5,514 bases of DNA from Gammaproteobacteria bacterium. Lineage in GTDB: Bacteria > Pseudomonadota > Gammaproteobacteria > Xanthomonadales > Rhodanobacteraceae. The notes under the pieces are model-generated. The model searched no databases and had not been told where the DNA came from. It worked only from the letters and a program-made list of their open reading frames with translations. Positions 1 through 5,514 of this stretch are shown piece by piece. The stretch spans positions 8,670-14,183 of the forward strand of contig VBNZ01000043.1 in assembly GCA_005877675.1 (NCBI GenBank), read 5' to 3'. Within the stretch, counting starts at the first letter, position 1. Every line of letters begins with the position of its first letter. The position numbers and the translations under genes were made by a program.

Positions 1-548
1 CGTAACGCAAGCGCATCGTGGTAGGCGCCCCAGCCGGTGCCGACGATGCTCCAGCGATTGCCTTCCCGATCCGCGGGCAGCCGCAGTTTTTCAGCGGGTC
101 CGACCGTCTCATCGCAGATCGCCTCGATGAGTCCGTCATCGCGACGACGGAATGCGCCCGCGTAGACCTCGCCCATACGCGCATCGATCACGGCAAGGAT
201 CGCCGCGTCGCGATGCGCGACGTCGTCCGGCGCATCGATCGCGAGTGCGGCGAGCGATGACACCGGCACGACCGGCAAATCGAGTCCGAGCGCGAGCCCC
301 TGCGCGATCGAAATCGCGAGGCGCACGCCGGTGAATGCGCCGGGTCCGCGCCCGACTGCGATGCCTTGCAGATCGCGCCTGCCGATGCGCGCTTCGTGCA
401 ACAGCGATTCGATCATCGGCAGGATCAGCTCGGCGTGCCGCCGTGGCGCAAGTTCGCTGCGTGACAATATCTCGCCGCCGATGGAAAGCGCTGCCGAGCA
501 GGCTTCGGTGGAGGTATCGATGGCGAGCAGATGAGTCATGTGGTTCAT
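1..548 (-). CDS. tsaB: tRNA threonylcarbamoyladenosine biosynthesis protein TsaB, 3' end beyond window
   Basis: TsaB (YeaZ) is the non-catalytic ASKHA-fold partner of TsaD. Together with TsaC and TsaE it makes the t6A37 modification of ANN-decoding tRNAs in the cytoplasm. My reading of the minus strand gives 182 codons. The N-terminus carries the family start LLAIDTSTEACSAAL (residues 7-21). It is followed by HAELILPMIESLL (38-50), then GRGPGAFTGVRLA (66-78), where most homologues have GPGSFTG, then IAQGLALG, and a later AVIDARMGEVYAG stretch. The family is usually about 230 residues, so roughly the last fifth lies to the left of the window. Two in-frame ATG codons compete, at 548 and 539. 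Neither has a good Shine-Dalgarno sequence; the second would give MTHLLAIDTS, closer to the usual short N-terminus. The gene lies 215 bp downstream of creD on the same strand, far enough that it may have its own promoter. Identity is secure; the exact start is not. Confidence 0.95.
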   Translation of the reverse strand, partial: MNHMTHLLAIDTSTEACSAALSIGGEILSRSELAPRRHAELILPMIESLLHEARIGRRDLQGIAVGRGPGAFTGVRLAISIAQGLALGLDLPVVPVSSLAALAIDAPDDVAHRDAAILAVIDARMGEVYAGAFRRRDDGLIEAICDETVGPAEKLRLPADREGNRWSIVGTGWGAYHDALAL

Positions 549-600
549 GGTATCGATTCCGGTGCGAGCAAGAAACCATCCCTGGCGCATCTTCCGATCG

Positions 601-755
601 AACGCTTTCAGTAAGCTCTGAGTAAGTTCGTCCCGGACTGATCAGAGCGCGCCGAGTCCGGTACACGCCCGGACTGAGCTATGTCGAATCAAAGGCGTAC
701 ACGTTTGGTCCGCGTGCGCGGCGTCCTGGCTCGCGAAAACTCTTAACGCTTTCAG
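601..755. repeat. 11-bp direct repeat pair AACGCTTTCAG
   Basis: AACGCTTTCAG is present at 601-611 and again at 745-755, the two copies 144 bases apart in the creD-tsaB gap. The second copy fills most of the loop and enters the right arm of the hairpin at 737-760. The first copy is not in an obvious hairpin. An exact 11-mer match within about 200 bases is unlikely by chance but not conclusive. It could be a pair of protein-binding sites or the remains of a local duplication. Confidence 0.35.
632..677. repeat. three-arm inverted/direct repeat in the creD-tsaB gap
   Basis: CCGGACT occurs at 633-639 and again at 669-675, each within the longer direct repeat CCCGGACTGA (632-641 and 668-677). Its exact reverse complement AGTCCGG lies between them at 655-661. 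The middle arm can therefore pair with either flank: a 7-bp stem with a 7-nt loop (655-661 with 669-675), or a 7-bp stem with a 15-nt loop (633-639 with 655-661). No run of T follows on either strand, so it is not a standard terminator. It lies about 90 bases past the creD stop and about 85 bases before the tsaB start, so it would be in the tsaB leader if transcription starts upstream of it. Function is unknown. Confidence 0.5.
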
Positions 756-760
756 AGTTT
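737..760 (-). terminator. possible weak terminator hairpin after creD
   Basis: AAACTCT (737-743) and AGAGTTT (754-760) form a perfect 7-bp stem with a 10-nt loop. It begins only a few bases after the creD stop codon on the minus strand. On that strand the stem runs into TTTT and then GC-rich sequence. Position fits an intrinsic terminator, but the stem is AT-rich and the T run is short, so termination is probably partial at best. The gap from creD to tsaB contains no better candidate. Confidence 0.35.
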
Positions 761-763
761 CCT

Positions 764-2116
764 TCATGCCGCGGGCGCCGCCGCCGCGTTCGACCAATCC
801 ACCTTGCGTGTCAGATACATCAGCACGGCGACGACACAGAGCAAGGCGATCGCGCCCATCAGCAGCGAGTACTGCTCGCTTACGACGAGTCCATAAAGCA
901 AAGCGTAGACGAACGACAGGGTCAGTCCGAGCAGAGCACCTGCCCTGCGCGCACGCAGCACGGCCGCCGCATAGCCGCCGACCATCAACACGACGGCAAC
1001 GGCGGCGGCGAGATAGGCATAAGCAAACCCGACCTGCTCCGATAGCGCCAGCAGCACGACGTAGAACGTCGTCAACGCCAGCCCGACGAGCAAGTACTGC
1101 ACCGGATGCACGCGCAACTTCTTCAGTACCTCGAACAGGAAAAAAGCAACGAAGGTCAGCGCGATGAACAATACGCCGTACTTGCCTGCGCGCTCGTTGC
1201 GTTGATACAGATCGGCGGGCTGATACAGGTTGACGCCGAACGCCGCACCGCCGAGATAAATACGGTGCGCGCTCTCTTCCTGCCAATGCTGGCCATAAAT
1301 GCGATTGAGATCGAGCACCTGCCAACGCGCATCGAATCCTTGTGTGTCGATCTTGTGCTCGGCAGGGAGGAACGCACCGACGAAGCTCGGGTTGGACCAT
1401 GCCGCCGCCAGGCTCGCCTCGGTGTGACGCGCGAGCGGCAGGAACTGCAGGCTCGTGGTGCCGGCGAGGGTGAGTTCGAGCTCGAACGCATGTGCCTCGT
1501 CCGTCGTCCAATGCGACAGATCGAGCGGTAGCGCGACGCCTTGCAGCGCGCCGCCATCGGTAGGTGCGCCGGGCCCAAATGTGACCTCCTTGTCGTCGAT
1601 GTGCATTGCCGAGATACGCCGGATGCCGCGCACGTCGGCAAGCGGCAGGCGCAGTTCGGCCGCTTCGAGCATATAGGTCGTCTGTGTCGTGTCGCTGCTG
1701 CCCACGCGCGCATGCGCGATGAGCGCGCGTACGTCGCTGGCGACGAAGCGTCCGGAGATCTTCAGTTCCGCCGTGTATACCGGCGTCGAGTAAATGCCGT
1801 AATGGCGCATTTCCGGCGATTGCAGTTTACCGGCGTACACCAGCTGATCGGCGAGCAGAATTTCCGTGCCCTCGTTCGTCGTGCTCCAATTGCCATTGAC
1901 GAGTGTGCGCGTGCGAGTCGGGATCGCCAGCAGCGGCCCGCCCACCTGTTGCGCGGCACCCCAACGTTGCGCGATAGTGCGCATCGCCTGATCGCGCATG
2001 CCGTTGCGCTCGGCGATCAGCCCACGCACCTGCGCGAGCGGAATCAGCATAAGCAGCGCGAGAATGCCGATGCCGAAGACCTTGAACGTGATCGATTGTG
2101 TGATGCTCGTAAGCAT
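764..2116 (-). CDS. creD: inner membrane protein CreD
   Basis: CreD is an inner-membrane protein of unknown biochemical activity. In enterobacteria it belongs to the CreBC regulon, and in several gammaproteobacteria it is linked to envelope integrity and beta-lactam response. The product is 450 residues, the same as I recall for E. coli CreD. One N-terminal membrane segment (about 9-28) is followed by a conserved WGAAQQVGGPLLAIP stretch (52-66), a long extracytoplasmic domain to about 310, then a C-terminal block of about five membrane helices (about 312-435). That block includes the family-typical YLLVGLALTTFYVVLLALSE (341-360) and ends with LTRKVDW. I chose the ATG at 2116 because AAGGGG lies at good spacing before it and the protein then starts MLTSITQSITFKVFG, as in the family. 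The frame stays open to 2236, but those 40 residues are Arg/Ala-rich and unlike CreD. No creA, creB or creC is adjacent. Its 5' neighbour is the divergent acylation pair. Family assignment is confident; the physiological role here is inferred. Confidence 0.93.
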   Translation of the reverse strand: MLTSITQSITFKVFGIGILALLMLIPLAQVRGLIAERNGMRDQAMRTIAQRWGAAQQVGGPLLAIPTRTRTLVNGNWSTTNEGTEILLADQLVYAGKLQSPEMRHYGIYSTPVYTAELKISGRFVASDVRALIAHARVGSSDTTQTTYMLEAAELRLPLADVRGIRRISAMHIDDKEVTFGPGAPTDGGALQGVALPLDLSHWTTDEAHAFELELTLAGTTSLQFLPLARHTEASLAAAWSNPSFVGAFLPAEHKIDTQGFDARWQVLDLNRIYGQHWQEESAHRIYLGGAAFGVNLYQPADLYQRNERAGKYGVLFIALTFVAFFLFEVLKKLRVHPVQYLLVGLALTTFYVVLLALSEQVGFAYAYLAAAVAVVLMVGGYAAAVLRARRAGALLGLTLSFVYALLYGLVVSEQYSLLMGAIALLCVVAVLMYLTRKVDWSNAAAAPAA

Positions 2117-2244
2117 GCCGTGCCCCTTGAAAGGTTTTTGACGACGCGATTGCAGCAGCGCTGGCAGGCGGCGCGCGGCGGCGCACGCGTCCGCGCGCGG
2201 GCAATCGCTGGCTTTTATCGGGCGGCATCGGCACAATCCGCGCC
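2117..2244. promoter_or_regulatory. divergent intergenic region between creD and the acylation pair
   Basis: This 128-bp gap must hold the promoters of creD (leftward) and, unless transcription starts elsewhere, of the SGNH/MBOAT pair (rightward). I find no convincing -35/-10 pair on either strand. TTGACG at 2138-2143 has no -10 at correct spacing, and TTTTAT at 2213-2218 has no -35. Two nested perfect 8-bp inverted repeats occupy the centre: GCGATTGC (2146-2153) with GCAATCGC (2201-2208), and GCGCGCGG (2171-2178) with CCGCGCGC (2191-2198, 12-nt loop). They could be an operator or an RNA hairpin, though the inner one is pure GC in GC-rich DNA and may be chance. A clear ribosome-binding sequence is seen for creD only. 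Confidence 0.5.
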
Positions 2245-3348
2245 ATGTTTGCGCGTCTTGCGCCGCTGTTGACCCTCATCGCGGCGGTTCTTCTGGTCCT
2301 CGGTTTGATCGACCTCGCCGTGTTTCGCAGCGGGGTCTACGCGCGCCTGATCGAACCTGAATCGACCGCAGGCACGGTCCTGGGCTCGGTCTATGCCGCG
2401 CGCCATTTGCGCGACCCCGCGCGCAAAAACATCCTCGTGTTCGGCAATTCACAGATCGGCGAAGGCTTTTCGGCGCGAACCGCCAATGAAGCCAGCGGCC
2501 GGCCGGATCTGCATTTCATCAATGCCTCGGTCCCCGGCACATCGCCACGCGTGTGGAATTACCTGCTGCGCGAAGTCGACCCCGATGGCGACCGCTTCGC
2601 CGCGGTCGCGCTGATGGTGCCGTACGATACGTTCGGTATTCGTGTCGATCCGGCCAACTATCCGCTCGACACGAGCTACACATTGCCGTTGCTGCGGCTT
2701 GCCGACCTCGAAGATTTTCCGGCGTCGTTCCACGTCGCCGATCAGCGTGAGCGCGCCCGGCGCGCAATTCTGTTTCCGCTGCAGGCGATGCGTGAAGATT
2801 TCCTCGCGTTCCTCGCCAATCCCCCACACCGTCTGCACAAAACGCGGAAATACTGGCCGGGTTGGCTCGATGCGGTACAACAATGGCACGGACACGACCA
2901 ATCAATACCGGCGATGGATATCGATCCGACAAGCGGTCAGCCGCGCTCCTGGGATGGCTGCTCCGCCGAGCTGATGCCGCATCTGCGCGACTACCTCGAC
3001 GCGCTGCACAACGCGAACTATGGCTCGCCAGAATTGCAGACACAGGACAAAGCATATCTGCGCGAATGGATAGGGCGCATTGCACGGCGCTACCGCGCGC
3101 ACGGCGTGCCGGTGATCGTCTTCGTCGTGCCACGCGGCCCCTGGCATAAGCAGCTGGCGCCAGTACCGGCTGCGAGTGGCGCCATTGCCGAACTGCGCGA
3201 TGCCGGCGACATCCTCGCTTTACCCTGCGATGCCTTCGTCGAGCTCGAGCAGCCGCAGTATTTCTTCGACCAATTGCACATGAATCACGAGGGTCAGCAG
3301 AAGTTCTCGAAGCTGTTCGCCGCACAGGTCGCGCCGTTGGTTCACTGA
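2245..3348 (+). CDS. membrane-anchored periplasmic SGNH-fold protein, probable O-acyltransferase partner
   Basis: The 367-residue product has an N-terminal hydrophobic segment (about 5-26) without an obvious cleavage site, so it is probably anchored in the inner membrane with a periplasmic body. The SGNH nucleophile block reads VFGNSQIGEGF (65-75) with candidate Ser69. Gly98 in NASVPGTSPR may be the block II glycine. The C-terminal FFDQLHMNHEG (340-350) supplies the Asp342-x-x-His345 pair. I do not see a clear block III Asn. This linear order, Ser early and DxxH late, resembles PatB or DltD more than AlgJ/AlgX, where the Asp-His motif precedes the Ser. The MBOAT gene starts 3 bases after the stop, so the two are almost certainly co-transcribed and coupled. 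The likely role, inferred from that pairing, is to accept an acyl group from the MBOAT protein and pass it to an extracytoplasmic glycan; an esterase is the alternative. The ATG at 2245 lacks a good Shine-Dalgarno but gives the expected anchor at the very N-terminus. I do not recognise a named gene. Confidence 0.85.
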   Translation: MFARLAPLLTLIAAVLLVLGLIDLAVFRSGVYARLIEPESTAGTVLGSVYAARHLRDPARKNILVFGNSQIGEGFSARTANEASGRPDLHFINASVPGTSPRVWNYLLREVDPDGDRFAAVALMVPYDTFGIRVDPANYPLDTSYTLPLLRLADLEDFPASFHVADQRERARRAILFPLQAMREDFLAFLANPPHRLHKTRKYWPGWLDAVQQWHGHDQSIPAMDIDPTSGQPRSWDGCSAELMPHLRDYLDALHNANYGSPELQTQDKAYLREWIGRIARRYRAHGVPVIVFVVPRGPWHKQLAPVPAASGAIAELRDAGDILALPCDAFVELEQPQYFFDQLHMNHEGQQKFSKLFAAQVAPLVH

Positions 3349-3351
3349 CGC

Positions 3352-4764
3352 ATGCTGTTCGACACTCTTCAGTACTGGTACTTCTTCGGCGCGATATTGC
3401 TGCTGCTCGGCGCGCTCAAGCCCACCGCGGGCAAATGGCTGCTCGTGATCGCGAGCTACGTGTTCTATGCGTTCTGGGACGTGCGTTTTCTCGCGCTGCT
3501 CGGCTTATCGACGCTGGCGAACTGGGCCTTCGGCCTGTGGATCGATCGCGACGAAGACACAGCGCGGCGCCGCGCGCTGACTTGCGCGATCGTGTTCAAC
3601 CTCGGCGTACTCGGCTTCTTCAAATACTTCAACTTCTTCGCCGACACCTTCGCGAGTCTGCTGCATCTCGACCCGAACGCGCTGACCTTGCGCATCGTGC
3701 TGCCGGTCGGCATCAGCTTCTTCACCTTCGAAGGCATCGCCTACGCCGTTGATGTTTATCGCCGCGATCTGCGTGCACAGCGCAGCGTGCTTGATTTCGC
3801 GCTGTTCGTCTCGTTCTTCCCGCACCTGATCGCCGGCCCGATCATCCGCCCGGTGCATTTCTTTCCACAGGTCGGCAAGGCGCTCGCGCTGAGCGATGAG
3901 GATGCGCGCTGGGGTCTGCGTGAAATCCTCAAAGGCCTGTTCAAGAAAATCGCGCTGTCGAACTTCTATGCACCGATAGCCGATGCATATTTTCACCACA
4001 CGCAATGGAGCGGCACGGATGTGCCGGCGTGGGTGGGCGTGCTCGCGTTCTCGCTGCAGATCTATTTCGACTTCTCCGGCTACACCGACATCGCGCGTGG
4101 CTGCGCGCGCCTGCTCGGCTATCGCTTTCCGTCGAACTTCGAGCGGCCGTATCTGTCGGCGGACATCGCCGAATTCTGGCGCCGCTGGCATATCTCGCTG
4201 TCGTCGTGGCTACGCGATTACCTGTACATCCCGCTCGGCGGCAATCGCCGTGGCGAGGCGCGCACCAACCTCAATTTCCTGATCGTGATGGGACTCGGCG
4301 GCCTGTGGCACGGTGCGAGCTGGAATTTCGCCGTGTGGGGCCTGTATCACGGCGTGCTGCTGGTGCTGCATCGGCAGTGGCGGCGCGCGATCGAGCGTGC
4401 GGGACTCACGCCATCGATCGATCACGCTGCGCTGCGGCCGTTGTGGGTGGCGCTCACCTTCGTGCTCGTGACGCTCGGATGGATTCCGTTTCGCGCACCG
4501 GACTTCGCCACGACCTGGACGACACTGCACGCGATCCTTGCGGTGCCCGATCTGCAACTCGTCGCCGCGCACCCGGCCATCATCGGCGTACCGCTCGCGG
4601 GCCTCGCGTTCTGTCTCTACGACCGCGACCGGCGCTGGCAGGGCTGGCTCACGCTGCGCGCGGGATTTGCCAGCGCAACCTGCGCCGGTGTCGTCGCGAT
4701 CCTCGCGCTGGAAATCTTCGGCAATATCGACGCACAGATACCGTTTGTCTATTTCCAGTTCTAG
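3352..4764 (+). CDS. MBOAT family membrane-bound O-acyltransferase, AlgI/DltB-like
   Basis: This 470-residue polytopic inner-membrane protein belongs to the membrane-bound O-acyltransferase family; AlgI is of similar size. Family blocks in order are FFPHLIAGPIIRP (155-167), QIYFDFSGYTDIARG (236-250), FERPYLSADIAEFWRRWHIS (263-282), then SSWLRDYLYIPLGGNRRG (284-301), and GLGGLWHGASWNFAVWG (314-330). His320 in the last block matches the invariant MBOAT histidine, and His280 is the second conserved one. The C-terminus PFVYFQF is typical of the AlgI group. Known members take an acyl group, usually acetyl from CoA, on the cytoplasmic face and deliver it through the membrane to an SGNH partner. Here that partner is encoded 3 bases upstream. 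The start ATG at 3352 follows the previous TGA so closely that translational coupling is likely; no strong Shine-Dalgarno is visible. The acceptor (exopolysaccharide, O-antigen, peptidoglycan or other glycan) cannot be told from the sequence. I leave the symbol empty because no alginate genes are nearby. Confidence 0.95.
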   Translation: MLFDTLQYWYFFGAILLLLGALKPTAGKWLLVIASYVFYAFWDVRFLALLGLSTLANWAFGLWIDRDEDTARRRALTCAIVFNLGVLGFFKYFNFFADTFASLLHLDPNALTLRIVLPVGISFFTFEGIAYAVDVYRRDLRAQRSVLDFALFVSFFPHLIAGPIIRPVHFFPQVGKALALSDEDARWGLREILKGLFKKIALSNFYAPIADAYFHHTQWSGTDVPAWVGVLAFSLQIYFDFSGYTDIARGCARLLGYRFPSNFERPYLSADIAEFWRRWHISLSSWLRDYLYIPLGGNRRGEARTNLNFLIVMGLGGLWHGASWNFAVWGLYHGVLLVLHRQWRRAIERAGLTPSIDHAALRPLWVALTFVLVTLGWIPFRAPDFATTWTTLHAILAVPDLQLVAAHPAIIGVPLAGLAFCLYDRDRRWQGWLTLRAGFASATCAGVVAILALEIFGNIDAQIPFVYFQF

Positions 4765-4771
4765 CAACGAG

Positions 4772-4844
4772 CCGTACGGGCGCGATTCATCGCGCCGCTT
4801 TGCTTATCCGGGGCCAGACCGGGCTCGATGAATCGAGCCTACGG
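4772..4844. repeat. pair of inverted REP-like palindromes (BIME-like element)
   Basis: Two hairpins face each other between convergent genes. Unit 1 is GGCGCGA (4779-4785), loop TTCA, TCGCGCC (4790-4796). Unit 2 is GGCTCGA (4822-4828), loop TGAA, TCGAGCC (4833-4839). Read on opposite strands, both share the core CGATGAATCG and an adjoining TACGG tail (CCGTA at 4772-4776, TACGG at 4840-4844). The stems differ at one base pair, changed on both sides so that pairing is kept. About 25 bases separate the units. This is the architecture of REP doublets (BIMEs), which occur extragenically in many copies in gammaproteobacteria. It lies at the 3' ends of both flanking genes and may act as a bidirectional transcript-end structure or mRNA stabiliser; there is no T run. 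Dispersal elsewhere in the genome cannot be seen from here. Confidence 0.75.
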
Positions 4845-5514
4845 GTTCTGCAACGGATTGGATTCGTAGCAGCGCGTGAGCATCGCAAAAACTTGGTCGT
4901 CGACTTCAAAGCTGCGCTCATCGACGCTCGCAATAGGTCGCACCGGCACGGCCGCGTTGGAAAAAAAAGCAGCGCGATAATTGCCGAGTTCGTGAAGATG
5001 GATCGCGCGCGTTACGCTCGCAACGCCCGCACGCGCGAGGCCGGCCTGCAACAGCTGCATGCCCGTGCCGGCGAGCTGCGGTGCGTTCGGCCATATCACG
5101 CCCTGTGCCTCGACAAAGCCGATGTTCCAGATCGAACCTTCGCTGATGCGCCCCGTCGCATCGGCGAACAGCGCATCGTCGTAGCCCGCCTGCTGTGCGA
5201 GACGGCGATAGTGGAAAAGTGGAAATGTGCCGATGTGCTTGATCGCGGCCGCGTCGCGCGCATACGCGAACGACTTCACGCGCAACGGTGCGAGCGAGAC
5301 ACGGCGTGGTTCACTCGCCGTGATCAGCACGTCGGGCTCGACGGCGTTTGCCGGATGCTCACGATCGAATGCGCGAGAAAACACGCTGACGCGCAGCGAC
5401 AGATCGCGTGCATCGGCGATCGCGTGGCGTAGATAGCCGCGCACCCGTTCGCGATCGAGCGTCGTGCCGAACAGCTCGCGCGTCGCCGCGTCGAGGCGGT
5501 CGAGATGCAGGTCG
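4839..5514 (-). CDS. PLP-dependent class IV aminotransferase, N-terminus beyond window
   Basis: The visible 224 residues are the C-terminal part of a fold-type IV PLP enzyme (the group of branched-chain aminotransferase, D-amino-acid aminotransferase and aminodeoxychorismate lyase). The frame is open to the right edge, and its first visible residues, DLHLDRLDAATRELFG, match the HxxRL region near the N-terminus of this family, so about 30-50 residues are missing. The PLP-binding lysine is the K of AAIKHIGTF (visible residue 92). The cofactor-contacting Glu is in GRISEGSIWNIGF (residue 125). The combination IKHIGTF...RRLAQQAGYDDALF with WNIGF resembles a less-studied class IV subgroup rather than IlvE or PabC proper, so substrate and symbol are left open. 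A GTG at 5444 is not the start, because homology continues upstream of it. The TAG stop (4839-4841) lies inside a REP-like repeat unit. It converges on the MBOAT gene with a 74-bp gap; no functional link to it is evident. Confidence 0.88.
   Translation of the reverse strand, partial: DLHLDRLDAATRELFGTTLDRERVRGYLRHAIADARDLSLRVSVFSRAFDREHPANAVEPDVLITASEPRRVSLAPLRVKSFAYARDAAAIKHIGTFPLFHYRRLAQQAGYDDALFADATGRISEGSIWNIGFVEAQGVIWPNAPQLAGTGMQLLQAGLARAGVASVTRAIHLHELGNYRAAFFSNAAVPVRPIASVDERSFEVDDQVFAMLTRCYESNPLQNP

Noticed and set aside
136..666. 176-codon open frame on the minus strand covering most of tsaB and part of the upstream gap
   Set aside because: Different frame from tsaB, Arg-rich, no motif; the tsaB frame explains this region.
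642..1511. 289-codon open frame on the minus strand overlapping the 3' half of creD
   Set aside because: Same strand as creD in a different frame, with low-complexity Arg-rich translation; a shadow of the real gene.
2138..2143. TTGACG as a plus-strand -35 box
   Set aside because: No recognisable -10 hexamer at 16-18 bases spacing; the sequence there is GC-rich.
2117..2236. 40-residue N-terminal extension of creD starting at 2236
   Set aside because: The extension is unlike CreD and would place the start almost at the divergent gene. The ATG at 2116 has a good ribosome-binding sequence and gives the standard family N-terminus.
1541..2272. 243-codon open frame on the plus strand, antisense to creD
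   Set aside because: Arg/Ala/His-rich, no recognisable motif or membrane pattern, and it crosses the divergent promoter region. The opposite strand encodes a convincing CreD.
2519..3325. 268-codon open frame antisense to the SGNH gene
   Set aside because: Arg/Ser/Ala-rich shadow frame; the sense strand has SGNH catalytic motifs and tight coupling to the MBOAT gene.
3505..4191. 228-codon open frame antisense to the MBOAT gene
   Set aside because: Glu/Arg-rich shadow opposite highly conserved MBOAT motifs, with no motif of its own.
4005..5432. 475-codon open frame on the plus strand
   Set aside because: It overlaps the end of the MBOAT gene in another frame and continues antisense through the aminotransferase. 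The translation is Arg/Ala-rich without motifs. Both underlying genes have clear family motifs, so this is a high-GC artefact.

Overview
The window is 5.5 kb of high-GC, densely coding bacterial chromosome. Codon use, gene content and the repeat in the last intergenic gap suggest a gammaproteobacterium, most likely of the Xanthomonadales (Rhodanobacteraceae/Xanthomonadaceae). That placement is inferred from general resemblance, not from a marker gene. I see no tRNA, rRNA, CRISPR array, insertion sequence or phage gene.

The layout is five genes. From the left: (1) the 5' part of tsaB on the minus strand, running off the left edge; (2) a 215-bp gap with small inverted and direct repeats; (3) creD on the minus strand, full length at 450 codons; (4) a 128-bp divergent promoter region; (5) a plus-strand pair, a membrane-anchored periplasmic SGNH-fold protein followed after 3 bases by an MBOAT acyltransferase of the AlgI/DltB type; (6) a short convergent gap filled by two inverted copies of a REP-like palindrome; (7) a PLP-dependent class IV aminotransferase on the minus strand, with its N-terminus beyond the right edge.

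The plus-strand pair is the functional core. An MBOAT channel protein and an SGNH partner are the two parts of known envelope O-acylation machines (AlgI with AlgJ/AlgX, PatA with PatB, DltB with DltD). The expected role is to carry an acyl group, usually acetyl, across the inner membrane and attach it to an extracytoplasmic glycan. The acceptor cannot be read from this window because no polysaccharide gene is present. CreD, read divergently, is also an inner-membrane protein with a large periplasmic domain and is linked to envelope stress, but no creA, creB or creC is visible next to it. TsaB (tRNA t6A modification) and the aminotransferase are metabolic or housekeeping neighbours with no evident tie to the acylation pair.

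The most distinctive non-coding structure is the REP-like pair at 4772-4844. Its two hairpins differ by a compensatory base-pair change, and one copy supplies the stop codon of the aminotransferase gene.
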